Source: Rhizobium vallis | GTDB lineage: Bacteria; Pseudomonadota; Alphaproteobacteria; Rhizobiales; Rhizobiaceae | DNA: 64,000 bases | Reading direction: 5' to 3' | Assembly (NCBI RefSeq): GCF_003985155.1 | Contig: NZ_ML133688.1 | Span: 310,001 to 374,000, forward strand | Shown here: piece by piece, positions 38,413 to 47,771 of the stretch | How the letters are laid out: every line of letters starts with the position of its first letter | How positions within the stretch are numbered: position 1 is the first letter of the stretch | The notes under the pieces: model-generated | Told to the model about the DNA's origin: nothing | What the model saw: only the letters and a program-made list of their open reading frames with translations | Database searches by the model: none | Program-made: the position numbers and the translations under genes

Positions 38413-39243
38413 ATGAAAATCATTCAGATCACCGATACCCATTTCAGCCCGAACAAGCCGCATTTCAACGGCAATTGGGCGCCGCTCCTGACATGGATCG
38501 AGGAAACGGGCGCCGACCTGATCGTCCACACCGGCGATCTCACCGTCGACGGGGCCGACAAGGACGAGGATATCACCTTCTCGATGGATCTGATGCGTCA
38601 GGTGTCGATCCCGATGCTGATCGTTCCCGGCAACCATGACGTCGGCCACTTCAAGGAATCCGATCAGCCCGTCAATGCCGAGCGACTGGCGCGCTGGCGC
38701 AGCCTTGCCGGCGACGACCGCTGGCTGGAGGATACTGCCGGCTGGCGCTTCGTCGGGCTGAACTCGCTGCTTCTCGGCCATGAGGACGACGAAGAAGAGG
38801 CCCAATTCGAATGGCTGGCCGAGGCGCTTTCCGAAAGGGCAGGGCGGCGCGTGGCACTTTTCGCGCACAAGCCGCTGTTCGTCGATGCTCCCGATGAAGG
38901 CGATACCGGCTATTGGAGTGTTCGTCCCTCTCAACGCCGGCGGCTCTATGATCTGATCGAGGCCCATGACGTGGCGCTGTTTGCAAGCGGCCATCTCCAT
39001 TGGGCCTGGCAGGGCCGCTTCGACAATACCCAGCTGACCTGGGGTCCCTCGGCTGCCTTCATCATCGACGAGATGGAACGGGAGATGCCGGGCGAGCGCC
39101 TGATCGGCGCCGTCGTCCACGAGTTCGATACGTCAGTCGCAAGCACGATCGTTGCCGTTCCCGGCATGACGGCGCATGTCCTCGACGATGTCGTGCATGA
39201 GGTCTATCCGCAGGCGGTCAAGCCGCGGGAGCCCGTCGAATGA
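38413..39243 (+). CDS. Metallophosphoesterase (CpdA/GpdQ-like phosphodiesterase)
   Basis: A 276-residue calcineurin-like phosphoesterase with the complete dinuclear metal set: ITDTHF (D8, H10), HTGDLT, PGNHDVGH, FAHKPLF and SGHLHW. The class contains cyclic-AMP phosphodiesterase CpdA and glycerophosphodiesterase GpdQ. No signal peptide. It is the first gene of an operon: its stop overlaps the next start (ATGA), and that gene is the ATPase of a Ugp-type importer. The context favours hydrolysis of an imported phosphodiester, such as a glycerophosphodiester, over cAMP breakdown, but this is inference. Confidence 0.88.
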   Translation: MKIIQITDTHFSPNKPHFNGNWAPLLTWIEETGADLIVHTGDLTVDGADKDEDITFSMDLMRQVSIPMLIVPGNHDVGHFKESDQPVNAERLARWRSLAGDDRWLEDTAGWRFVGLNSLLLGHEDDEEEAQFEWLAEALSERAGRRVALFAHKPLFVDAPDEGDTGYWSVRPSQRRRLYDLIEAHDVALFASGHLHWAWQGRFDNTQLTWGPSAAFIIDEMEREMPGERLIGAVVHEFDTSVASTIVAVPGMTAHVLDDVVHEVYPQAVKPREPVE

Positions 39244-40421
39244 GTGCGCTCTCGCTTCGCGGCATCACCAAGGCCTTCGGTGGCAACCAAATCCTCAACG
39301 GCGTCAGCCTCGAAGTCGGCGCCGACGAATTCATCGCGCTGGTCGGTCCATCCGGCTGCGGCAAGAGCACGCTGCTGCGTGTGCTTGCTGGCCTCGACCA
39401 TGCCGATCAAGGCGAGATCCTGATCGGCGGCACGGACATGTCCGGCGTCGCGGCTGCCGACCGCAACATTGCCATGGTCTTCCAATCCTACGCGCTCTAT
39501 CCGCATCTGACTGCCTCGCAGAACATTGCCGTGCCCCTGGCGATGCGCCGGCTTTCGAGGATGCAGCGGTTGCCCTTCGTGGGATCGCTGATCCCGGGCC
39601 AGCGCGCTACCCGTGCGGCGATCGCCCGCGACGTCAGGGAAATGGCGACATCGCTGAAGATCGACCACCTGCTTGACCGCAAGCCCGGCCAGATGTCAGG
39701 CGGCCAGCGCCAGCGCGTGGCGCTCGCCCGCGCCATGGTGCGCCGGCCGAGCATCTTCCTGATGGACGAGCCGCTGTCCAATCTTGACGCCAACCTGCGC
39801 GTCCACGCCCGCGGCGAAATCGTCGAGGTGCATCGCCGCGCCGGCGTGCCGACGCTCTATGTCACCCACGACCAGGCGGAAGCGCTTTCAATGGCGGACC
39901 GTGTTGCCGTGATGATGGGCGGCCGGCTGCTGCAGATTGCAAGCCCCGAAGTCATCTACGACGATCCCGCCCATATCGAGGTCGCGCGCTTCATCGGCCA
40001 GCCGCGCATCAATCTGCTGCCGGCGGAAGCCGAGGATGGTGTGGTTGCCTTTGGCGACCTGCGCCTGACGCTGGAAAACCCGCCTGCGGGCAAAATGCCG
40101 GTTACGCTCGCCATTCGCCCCGAGTTCGTGTTTCCAGACAGGAACCGCCAGGACGGGCTTGCCGCCCGCATCGAGCGCGTCGAGTTCCTGGGGTCGGAGG
40201 TTATCCTCTATTGCCGCCTCGATGCGATCGGCGAGACCGTGATCGCCAAGGTTCAGCCGTCCGAAGCTGCGGGCCTTGCTGCCGGCGATCCGGTCGGGCT
40301 GCGACTGTCGGCAGCCAGGACAATGGCTTTCGCTGAAGATGGCAACCGACTGGCCGCTCGCACTGAAGCCGGCAGCGGGATCGCTGCAAGCGACATCAAG
40401 CGGGAGAAGGCGCATGGCTAG
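39240..40421 (+). CDS. CUT1/Ugp-type ABC transporter ATP-binding protein
   Basis: A 393-residue ATPase of the MalK/UgpC class. Walker A GPSGCGKST (near residue 38), Q-loop VFQSYALYPH, signature MSGGQRQRVALARAM, Walker B IFLMDEPLSNLD, H-loop VTHDQAEAL. The C-terminal third is the TOBE-type regulatory domain typical of sugar and glycerol-phosphate importers. A ~20-residue insertion (MQRLPFVGSLIPGQRATRAA) lies between Q-loop and signature, longer than in MalK. Start overlaps the phosphoesterase stop by ATGA; its end overlaps the first permease gene by eight bases. Confidence 0.93.
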   Translation: MSALSLRGITKAFGGNQILNGVSLEVGADEFIALVGPSGCGKSTLLRVLAGLDHADQGEILIGGTDMSGVAAADRNIAMVFQSYALYPHLTASQNIAVPLAMRRLSRMQRLPFVGSLIPGQRATRAAIARDVREMATSLKIDHLLDRKPGQMSGGQRQRVALARAMVRRPSIFLMDEPLSNLDANLRVHARGEIVEVHRRAGVPTLYVTHDQAEALSMADRVAVMMGGRLLQIASPEVIYDDPAHIEVARFIGQPRINLLPAEAEDGVVAFGDLRLTLENPPAGKMPVTLAIRPEFVFPDRNRQDGLAARIERVEFLGSEVILYCRLDAIGETVIAKVQPSEAAGLAAGDPVGLRLSAARTMAFAEDGNRLAARTEAGSGIAASDIKREKAHG

Positions 40422-41337
40422 CGTCGTTTCCATGGCGGTGCCAACCAATCTCGCCGCTGCTCATCGACGCAGCGAGTCCCGCATCGCCTGGATGTTGGTG
40501 CTGCCGGCGATCATCCTGCTTTTCCTGTTCGTGCTTTTGCCGGTTGTATCAGTCATCGTCCTCGGTTTCACCGATTTCGAACTCGGCTACGGCAAGTTCC
40601 GTTTCGTCGGTTTCGAGAATTACACGCACCTGATCACCGATCGCACCTTTCGCAAGTCGCTGTGGAATACGACGGTCTACACGGCGATCGTGGCACCGGT
40701 CTCGATCCTTCTCGGGCTCGGAATCGCCATGCTGATCGAGAGCGAGACTGCCGCGCGCAGCTTCTTCCGCACCGCCTATTTCCTGCCTGTCGCCTCGTTG
40801 ATCGTCGCCATGGCGACCGTCTGGCAATATATGTTCCATCCCACAATCGGCCCGATCAATGCGTTGCTGGCGCTTGCAGGCCTTCCCGGTCCGAACTGGC
40901 TGGGCAGCTCCGGCACGGTCCTCTACAGCCTGTCGATCATCGGCGTTTGGCAATCGGCCGGCTTCAACATGGTGCTGTTCCTTGCCGGGCTGACGGCGAT
41001 CCCGCGCGAGCTTTACGCGGCGGCCGAAGTGGACGGCGCCAGATCCTCGCTCGACCGTTTCCTGCTGGTGACCTGGCCGATGCTCGGGCCGACGACGCTC
41101 TTCGTGATTACGATCAGCATCACCAATGCAGTCAAGGTGTTCGAGACCGTCAAGACCCTGACCGACGGCGGCCCCAACAAGGCGTCGGAAGTGCTGCTCT
41201 TCACGATCTACCAGGAAGGCTTCGTCTACCTGCGCGTCGGTTATGCCTCGGCGATGACGGTGGTCTTCCTGCTGATCCTGGTGGTGCTGATGTTCCTGCA
41301 GTACCGCATTCTCGATCGCCAGGTGCATTACACATGA
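40414..41337 (+). CDS. ABC transporter permease (UgpA-like)
   Basis: A 307-residue inner-membrane permease with six predicted helices. The EAA-loop motif of binding-protein-dependent importers is seen as ELYAAAEVDGARSSLDRFLLVTWPMLGP. The CUT1-type end TLTDGGPNKASEVLLFTIYQEGF is characteristic of MalF/UgpA proteins. The frame runs upstream to 40276 inside the ATPase gene, but the ATG at 40414 has GGGAGAAGG ahead. Overlaps both neighbours, consistent with a tightly coupled operon. Confidence 0.92.
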   Translation: MASVVSMAVPTNLAAAHRRSESRIAWMLVLPAIILLFLFVLLPVVSVIVLGFTDFELGYGKFRFVGFENYTHLITDRTFRKSLWNTTVYTAIVAPVSILLGLGIAMLIESETAARSFFRTAYFLPVASLIVAMATVWQYMFHPTIGPINALLALAGLPGPNWLGSSGTVLYSLSIIGVWQSAGFNMVLFLAGLTAIPRELYAAAEVDGARSSLDRFLLVTWPMLGPTTLFVITISITNAVKVFETVKTLTDGGPNKASEVLLFTIYQEGFVYLRVGYASAMTVVFLLILVVLMFLQYRILDRQVHYT

Positions 41338-42170
41338 TGACGAATGCTTTTCCCCTCGGCAGGATCGTCCGCCTGACGCTGCTTTCTCTTGGCGCGCTCA
41401 TCTTCCTGTCGCCTTACGTCTTCATGATTTCGGCGGCCGGCAAGGCGCAGAGCGACATCTTCACGTCGTCGCTGTCGCTCATCCCTGCACATTTCACCTA
41501 CGTGGAGAATTTTACCAAGGCCTTGAGCCGGGTGCCGATGGCGCGGCTGTTGTGGAACGGCGTCGTCGTCTGCGGGCTGATCTTCTTCTTCCAGGTGCTG
41601 GTGGCGATCCCCTGCGCCTATGCCATGGCAAAGCTGCGCTTTGGCGCCGCCCGGGCGATGATGGTGCTCGTCATGCTCGGCCTTCTCGTGCCGATCCATG
41701 CGACCGCGCTGCCGCTCTATGTTGCGTTCAACAGCGCCTCGCTGCTCAACAGCTATGCCGCCCTTGTCGCGCCCTTCACCATCTCGGTCTTCGCGATCTT
41801 CATGTTCCTGCAGTTCTTCCGCGCCATGCCGGATGATCTCATCCATGCCGCCCGTCTCGACGGTATGTCGGAGCTCGGCATCGTTGCCCGCGTCATCGTG
41901 CCGAATGCCTGGCCGGCGGTCACCGCCTTCGCCATCTTCTCGGTCGTTGCCCATTGGAACGACCTCTACTGGCCGCTGATCGTCATCAGCAAGCAGGACT
42001 ACGCAACGCCGCCGCTCGGCCTGATGTATTTCCGCGCGGCCGAAGCCGGCGACGACTACGGCGCTCTGATGGCGGCGACCCTCATCATTACCCTTCCCCT
42101 CGTCGCCGCCTTCCTGCTTGCGCAGAAGCGTTTCGTCGAGGGCATCACCATGACCGGTCTCAAAGGCTGA
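41334..42170 (+). CDS. ABC transporter permease (UgpE-like)
   Basis: A 278-residue MalG/UgpE-type permease with six helices. The EAA-loop appears as DDLIHAARLDGMSELGIVARVIVPNAWPA. The start overlaps the first permease stop (ATGATGA), giving two candidate ATGs at 41334 and 41337. It pairs with the preceding permease to form the channel. The long upstream extension of this frame lies inside the first permease gene and is not coding. Confidence 0.92.
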   Translation: MMTNAFPLGRIVRLTLLSLGALIFLSPYVFMISAAGKAQSDIFTSSLSLIPAHFTYVENFTKALSRVPMARLLWNGVVVCGLIFFFQVLVAIPCAYAMAKLRFGAARAMMVLVMLGLLVPIHATALPLYVAFNSASLLNSYAALVAPFTISVFAIFMFLQFFRAMPDDLIHAARLDGMSELGIVARVIVPNAWPAVTAFAIFSVVAHWNDLYWPLIVISKQDYATPPLGLMYFRAAEAGDDYGALMAATLIITLPLVAAFLLAQKRFVEGITMTGLKG

Positions 42171-42195
42171 CCGGCTTCAACCAGGAGAACGAGCG

Positions 42196-43461
42196 ATGAA
42201 ACATATCACCCAGCTTCTCGCCGCAGCGGCGGTATCCTTGGCAATCGCGCTTCCCGCGCATGCCGAGACGACCTTGACGGTTCATTACCCGATGCCGGGT
42301 TTCTTCAAGGACGTGATGGACACGATCTCGAAGAAGTTCATGGCAGAAAACCCTGACATCAAGATCCAGTTCGCCAGCCCCTCGGCAACTTATGAAGAAG
42401 GCATCCAGACGATCCTTCGCCAGGTCGGCACCAGCGAAATGCCCGATGTCACCTTCATCGGCCTCAACCGTCTGCGCATGCTCGACGAGCGCGACGTCGC
42501 CGTCGATCTCGGCCCGCTCGTCAAGAAAGACGGCAACATGGCCGAGCAGGGCTTCTCCGACACGATCCTGAAGCTCGCCCAGGTCAAGGGCAAGCAGGTG
42601 GGCCTGGCTTTCGCCACCTCCAACCCGATCATGTATTACAATGCCGATCTCGTAAAAGCGGCCGGCGGCGATCCCGAAAATCCGCCGAAGACCTGGGATG
42701 AGGTCATCGCGCTCGGCGGCAAGATCAAGGCGCTCGGCAACGGCGTCGACGGCATCGATTTCCGCTGGCAGGGAGACGACTGGATGTTCTCCGCATTGCT
42801 CTTCGGCGCCGGCGGCAAGATGCTGAGCGATGACGAAAGTAAGGTTGCCTTCAACGGTCCGGAAGGCCAGAAGGCCGTCGAGGTCCTGCATCGCCTGGCT
42901 ACCGAAGGCGGCATGCCCGTCTTCACCAAGCCCGCCGGTGAGCAGGCCTTCGCGGCCGGCAAGGTCGGTTTCGAATTCCAGACGACAGGCGCGCTGCGCA
43001 ACACGATCAAGAATGTCGGCAACAAGTTCGATCTGCGCACCGCCAAGATCCCGCTGATCGATCCAGTCAACGGCCGTCTGCCGACGGGCGGCAACGCCGT
43101 CGTCATCCTGACGCATGATGCCGCCAAGCAGGATGCCGCCTGGAAGTTCGCCAAGTTCGCAGCCGGCCCTTACGGCGCCTCCGTCGTCGTGCCGGGCACC
43201 GGTTATGTCCCGAACAACGAACTGGCCGCCAAGTCGCCCGAATATCTCGGCGATTTCTACAAGCAGAACCCGCTGTTCCAGGCAGGCCTCAGCCAGATGC
43301 CGGTGATGATCCCCTGGTATGCCTTCCCCGGCTCGAACGGCGTCAAGGTTACGCAGACGATCGTCGACAACCTCTCGCGCATCGTCGACCAGTCGGCAGA
43401 ACCGAAGGAAGCGCTCGACGACGCGGCCGCTGACGTCGAAGGCATGCTGCCGCGCAGCTGA
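42196..43461 (+). CDS. Family 1 extracellular solute-binding protein (UgpB-like)
   Basis: A 421-residue periplasmic binding protein with signal peptide MKHITQLLAAAAVSLAIALP ending near AHA-ETT (residue 23). The SBP_bac_1 fold is recognisable (LTVHYPMPGFFKDVMDTISKKF; MPDVTFIGLNRLRML; NPIMYYNADLVKAAGGDPENPPKTWDEV), which fits sugar or sn-glycerol-3-phosphate binders. The ligand is not predictable from sequence, though the phosphoesterase gene suggests a phosphorylated compound. Last gene of the operon, followed by a strong hairpin shared with the convergent LacI gene. Confidence 0.92.
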   Translation: MKHITQLLAAAAVSLAIALPAHAETTLTVHYPMPGFFKDVMDTISKKFMAENPDIKIQFASPSATYEEGIQTILRQVGTSEMPDVTFIGLNRLRMLDERDVAVDLGPLVKKDGNMAEQGFSDTILKLAQVKGKQVGLAFATSNPIMYYNADLVKAAGGDPENPPKTWDEVIALGGKIKALGNGVDGIDFRWQGDDWMFSALLFGAGGKMLSDDESKVAFNGPEGQKAVEVLHRLATEGGMPVFTKPAGEQAFAAGKVGFEFQTTGALRNTIKNVGNKFDLRTAKIPLIDPVNGRLPTGGNAVVILTHDAAKQDAAWKFAKFAAGPYGASVVVPGTGYVPNNELAAKSPEYLGDFYKQNPLFQAGLSQMPVMIPWYAFPGSNGVKVTQTIVDNLSRIVDQSAEPKEALDDAAADVEGMLPRS

Positions 43462-43489
43462 TCGCTTCCTCATCAGGTACAGGAAAAAG

Positions 43490-43516
43490 GGCCGCCACGC
43501 TGAGCGTGTGGCGGCC
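43490..43516. terminator. Bidirectional hairpin between ABC operon and LacI gene
   Basis: Stem GGCCGCCAC / GTGGCGGCC (43490-43498, 43508-43516), extended inward by GC/GC. The plus strand continues CTTCCTGTTTTG, and the minus strand CTTTTTCC, giving short U-rich tails on both strands. Confidence 0.75.
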
Positions 43517-43533
43517 TTCCTGTTTTGCAAGCT

Positions 43534-44514
43534 TCAGATGGCGCGCACCGTGCCGCCGCGGCGCAGCGTATAGGCGACGTCGAGGTGCCGGGCAGGGGCG
43601 GCATTCTCCGCCATGTCGAGCAGCAGCGAAGCGGCCGTTGCCCCCATGCTGGCATCCGGCATTTCGATCGTTGTCAGCGGCGGATCGATCAGCCGACCGA
43701 TGGCGATGCCGTCGAAGCCGGCGACCGAAATATCCCCCGGTACCGAAAGCCCCTCGCGCTTCAGCGCGCCGATGACGCCGAGTGCGAGAAGATCGTTGGA
43801 CGCGATGATCGCAGTCGGAGAAAGCGGGTACATCACGCCACTCAGATCGAGCTGGTCATAACCGTTGACGAAGGGGATCTGCACCGCATCGAGCGGACTG
43901 AGCCCGTTTTCCGCAATGGCGTCGAGATATCCTTGATAGCGAAGCCGCGCGCGGTCGGACGCGGCGAAATTGCCGGAGAGGAAGAGAATGCGGCGGTGGC
44001 CCATTCCGATCAGGAAGGTGGTAATTTCGTGGCCCGCGCCACGATTGTCGGCGGTGACGGCCGCCGGAAATTGCGCCGTCGGCAGGTTGTTGAGCAGCAC
44101 GGTCGGCGGCAGCCTCGCAAGCAGCGCCTCGCTGGTCGATGGATCGCAGACGGTGAGGATCAGCCCGGTCGGCCGGTCGTTGAGGAGCGCCGCGACAGCA
44201 TCGGCCTCGCGCGCCGGATCGTAATTCGACTGGGCAATCAACACGCCATGGCCTGCCACCAGCATGCGGTTCTGGATGCTCGACAGCGACGAGGCAAAGA
44301 CCGGATTGGTGATGCTGGGGATCAGCACGCCAACCACGGGCCTGCGCCCGACCCGGCCGACTGAAGGGCCGGCCGGGCGATAACCGAGTTCGGCGGCGGC
44401 GCGGCGAACCTTGCGCACCATCAGATCGCTTGCCGGTCCGTTGCGGTTGAGGACGCGGCTTGCGGTTGCCAGCGAGCAGCCGGCGCGGAACGCGACCTGT
44501 TGCAATGTGGCCAT
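43534..44514 (-). CDS. LacI-family transcriptional regulator
   Basis: A 326-residue repressor. The N-terminal helix-turn-helix and hinge are clear (ATLQQVAFRAGCSLATASRVLNRNG), followed by a periplasmic-binding-like sensor domain (GVLIPSITNPVF; ASNDLLALGVIGALKREGLSVPGDISVAGFD). The ATG at 44514 follows AGGAGGTG; a GTG at 44523 overlaps that site and is unlikely. It converges on the Ugp-like ABC operon and is the obvious candidate regulator of it, sensing the imported solute or its hydrolysis product. Confidence 0.92.
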   Translation of the reverse strand: MATLQQVAFRAGCSLATASRVLNRNGPASDLMVRKVRRAAAELGYRPAGPSVGRVGRRPVVGVLIPSITNPVFASSLSSIQNRMLVAGHGVLIAQSNYDPAREADAVAALLNDRPTGLILTVCDPSTSEALLARLPPTVLLNNLPTAQFPAAVTADNRGAGHEITTFLIGMGHRRILFLSGNFAASDRARLRYQGYLDAIAENGLSPLDAVQIPFVNGYDQLDLSGVMYPLSPTAIIASNDLLALGVIGALKREGLSVPGDISVAGFDGIAIGRLIDPPLTTIEMPDASMGATAASLLLDMAENAAPARHLDVAYTLRRGGTVRAI

Positions 44515-44714
44515 CGAAGACACCTCCTAGTGACAGCACCGAGGCGCAAGCCTTTAGGCAGGTTCAATGACATTGGTCTGACACTTGGCGAGACGGCTAG
44601 GTTAAGTTATCGACTTCTTATCTATTGGCACACATGGAAGTTGATCCGAAATGCAACCTGTAGAATAGTTCGGCTCGACTCTATCTACCCTCTTTGCGCG
44701 CTCGCCTGGAAAAC

Positions 44715-47561
44715 ATGTCTCACAAAAAAATGAAATACTCGACGGCTTGGTGTTTGCTTGCGGCGGTCTCCCTTGTCGCAAACTTCGCATTACCAGCCTA
44801 TGCGGACGCCCCGTCCATGCCATGGGCACAAACGCAAAGCGATCTCAAAGCCGATCCCCAAGTCCATTTCGGCACCCTCGCCAACGGAATGCGCTTTGCG
44901 ATCATGCGCAATGTGACGCCGCCCGGACAGGCAGCGATCCGCTTTCGTATTGGCTCCGGCTCGCTCGACGAAAACGACAACCAGCAAGGGCTGGCGCATT
45001 TTCTCGAGCACATGGCCTTCAATGGTTCGACGCATGTCGCCGAAGGAGAGATGATCCGTATCCTGCAGCGCAAAGGCTTGGCATTTGGACCGGACACCAA
45101 TGCCAATACCTCTTATGACGAGACCGTCTATACGCTCGATTTGCCCGAGGTCGATGCAGACACGGTTTCGACTGGCCTGATGCTCATGCGAGAGACGGCG
45201 AGCGAGTTGACGCTTGATGCCGGCGCCTTCGATCGCGAACGCGGGGTCATTCTCTCGGAAGAAAGGATGCGCGATACGCCGCAATACCGCGCCGCACTCG
45301 GGATCATGAATTCATTGCTGGCCGGCCAGCGCGCGACGATTCGCGAGCCGATCGGCAAAGCCGACATCATCAGCAATGCGCCTGTGGACCTTGTCCGTGA
45401 TTATTACCGGGCCAACTACCGGCCCGATCGGGCGACGCTGATGGTGGTGGGTGATATCGACCCTGCCGCTATCGAAACCGAAATCCGGCAGCGCTTCGGC
45501 GACTGGAAATCTGTGGCGCCGGCGCCGGCAAGACCGGATCTCGGTACGCTGCAGACCAAAGGCAAAAGCGCCGAAGTCATCGTTGTTCCCGGCGGCATGA
45601 CAAGCATACAGATTGCCTGGACGCGTCCCTACGACGCCGCGCCGGACAGCTTCGCCAAACGCCGTAGCGAGCTTGTTGAAGATCTTGGTCTCATGGTGCT
45701 CCAACGCCGGGTGAGCACTATTGCCAGCAAGGTGGATGCTCCATTCATCAGTGCGGGCATAGGCTCCCGGGATCTCCTCGATTCCGCACATGTCGTGCTG
45801 ATCGCGGCGAACGCCGAGCCGGACAAATGGCAGGCGGCGCTTAACGCCATTGACCAGGAACAGCGCCGTATCCAGGAGTTCGGCGCGGCGCAGGCCGAGA
45901 TCGATCGCGAAATCCGCGACTATCGCTCGGCCTTGCAAGCTCTTGCGGCAGGAGCCGCAACGCGCACGACCACCGACATCGCTTCCATTCTGGCCAGCAA
46001 CGTCGATGAGAACCAGGTCTTCACCTCACCTGGCGAAGACCTCTCGCTCTTCGAGACGATGACGAGCGGCCTCACGGCGGCCGAGGTCAATCAGGCCCTG
46101 CAGCAAGCTTTCTCCGGCAACGGTCCGCAGGTGGTGCTGCAGACGGCTCAATCGCCGCAAGGCGGAGCAGAGGAAGTTCGGCAAATCTACGATGCTTCAA
46201 ACGCCATCGCCGTCTCGGCACCATCCAACGTAGCTGACGTCGCCTGGCCCTACACCCATTTCGGCGAGCCGGGCGCTGTAGTCCAGCGCCGCACCGTCGA
46301 CGATCTCGGCCTGACCATGGTGCGGTTCTCCAACGGCGTGCGGCTTACCGTCAAGCCGACCAAGTTGCGTGCCAACGAAGTGTTGGTGCGTGAAGATATC
46401 GGCCGCGGTCGGCTGGAGCTGCCGAACGACCGTGACGCACCGATCTGGTCATCGCCGGCCGTTGTGCTGTCCGGCGTGAAGGCTATGGGTTATGAGGATA
46501 TGCAGAAAGCGCTGACGGCCAGCGTCTTCAGCATCGACTTCTCGGTAGGTGACAGCTCCTTTAAATTCGACGGTCATACGCGGACGGAAGATCTTGAGAC
46601 GCAACTGCAGGTGATGACAGCCTATACCTCCGATCCCGCGTACCGCCCCGAAGCATTCAAGCGCGTGCAGCAGGCCTATTTGAGCGGCCTCGATCAATAT
46701 GAGGCAACCCCCGGCGGGATTGTCAGCCGCGATTTCGCAGGTCTCGTGCATTCGGGCGACCCGCGCTGGATATTCCCCGATCAGGCGCGGCTGTCCGCCG
46801 CCAAACCGGAGGATTTCGAAGCGCTGTTCCGGCCTGTGCTTTCCAATGGCCCGATCGATATCACCATCGTCGGCGATGTAACGGTGGACGACGCAATCCG
46901 GCTGACAGCTGAAACCTTTGGCGCTTTGCCGCCGCGCCCGGAGCCTGCGTCGAGCGGCGAGCGGAACGGCGTGCATTTTCCGGAGACGACAAAGAAGCCT
47001 GTTTTGCAGACCCATAACGGTAGGCCGGATAACGCTGCCGCCGCGGTAGGGGCTCCCGTTGGCGATTTGCTGTCCGATCTGCCGCGTTCCTTCACCGCCA
47101 ATATCGCCGTCCAGATTTTCCAAAACAGGCTGATCGATCAGTTTCGCATTGCCGAGGGAGCAAGCTACGCCGTGCAGGGCAACGTTGCCCTGTCAAAGGG
47201 CGTTCCGGACTATGGCTACGCCTATTTTTACGTTGAGACGGACCCTGCAAAGGTCGCGCGTTTCTATGCACTTGTCGACGAGATCGCCAACAATCTGCGG
47301 TCGCAAGATGTCTCTCCGGACGAACTCGCGCGTGCCCGCGAACCCATCATCGAGACCGCGAAGCATCGGCAGCAGGGCAACGAATATTGGATTGAATATC
47401 TGCATCATGCTGAGACCGATCCGCGTCGCCTGGACCTGATACGCGACAATCTCAGCGGTTACGAAAAGGTCACCGCCGGAGATATCCGCGAGTTTGCCGC
47501 GACCTATTTCACCCCGGAAAAATTCTGGAGATTCGAAGTGCTGCCGGCGACCATACGATAG
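44715..47561 (+). CDS. M16-family zinc metalloprotease (PqqL-like)
   Basis: A 948-residue exported peptidase with a signal peptide (cut near AYA-DAP) and the inverted zinc motif HFLEH (H95, E98, H99) of insulinase/pitrilysin proteases in the first of four M16 domains. Further marks are GVILSEERMR and the inactive second half typical of full-length members. The size matches PqqL-type periplasmic proteases. The ATG at 44715 has GGAA ahead; a TTG at 44694 and an ATG at 44730 are alternatives. It stands alone and diverges from the LacI gene across 200 AT-rich bases. Substrate unknown. Confidence 0.9.
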   Translation: MSHKKMKYSTAWCLLAAVSLVANFALPAYADAPSMPWAQTQSDLKADPQVHFGTLANGMRFAIMRNVTPPGQAAIRFRIGSGSLDENDNQQGLAHFLEHMAFNGSTHVAEGEMIRILQRKGLAFGPDTNANTSYDETVYTLDLPEVDADTVSTGLMLMRETASELTLDAGAFDRERGVILSEERMRDTPQYRAALGIMNSLLAGQRATIREPIGKADIISNAPVDLVRDYYRANYRPDRATLMVVGDIDPAAIETEIRQRFGDWKSVAPAPARPDLGTLQTKGKSAEVIVVPGGMTSIQIAWTRPYDAAPDSFAKRRSELVEDLGLMVLQRRVSTIASKVDAPFISAGIGSRDLLDSAHVVLIAANAEPDKWQAALNAIDQEQRRIQEFGAAQAEIDREIRDYRSALQALAAGAATRTTTDIASILASNVDENQVFTSPGEDLSLFETMTSGLTAAEVNQALQQAFSGNGPQVVLQTAQSPQGGAEEVRQIYDASNAIAVSAPSNVADVAWPYTHFGEPGAVVQRRTVDDLGLTMVRFSNGVRLTVKPTKLRANEVLVREDIGRGRLELPNDRDAPIWSSPAVVLSGVKAMGYEDMQKALTASVFSIDFSVGDSSFKFDGHTRTEDLETQLQVMTAYTSDPAYRPEAFKRVQQAYLSGLDQYEATPGGIVSRDFAGLVHSGDPRWIFPDQARLSAAKPEDFEALFRPVLSNGPIDITIVGDVTVDDAIRLTAETFGALPPRPEPASSGERNGVHFPETTKKPVLQTHNGRPDNAAAAVGAPVGDLLSDLPRSFTANIAVQIFQNRLIDQFRIAEGASYAVQGNVALSKGVPDYGYAYFYVETDPAKVARFYALVDEIANNLRSQDVSPDELARAREPIIETAKHRQQGNEYWIEYLHHAETDPRRLDLIRDNLSGYEKVTAGDIREFAATYFTPEKFWRFEVLPATIR

Positions 47562-47595
47562 TGGGCACGGCGCAATTGCAGTTATTGTTCGCTGC

Positions 47596-47754
47596 TCAGG
47601 ATCGGCGTTCGACGATGCGCATCTTCATCTCCGAGCGAAGCGTAAAATCGAGCGTTTTGTAGAGCGCAATGGCGGATGTGTTCGCCGCAAGAAACGGCGA
47701 GATCAGCTGTTGCTGGCGCTCTATCGCGCCAGCAATGCAAGAATGATCCCTGAG
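47596..47754 (-). pseudogene. GNAT acetyltransferase C-terminal remnant
   Basis: A 52-codon open stretch ending TGA at 47596 reads QQQLISPFLAANTSAIALYK then TLDFTLRSEMKMRIVERRS. This is the acetyl-CoA motif B and C-terminus of a GNAT enzyme (PFLxxxxNxxAIxLYxxLGF). No start codon or motif A is found upstream; a stop (TAG, 47755-47757) interrupts immediately. It is best read as a decayed fragment beside the M16 gene. Confidence 0.5.
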
Positions 47755-47771
47755 CTAAGAGGTCATTCGCT

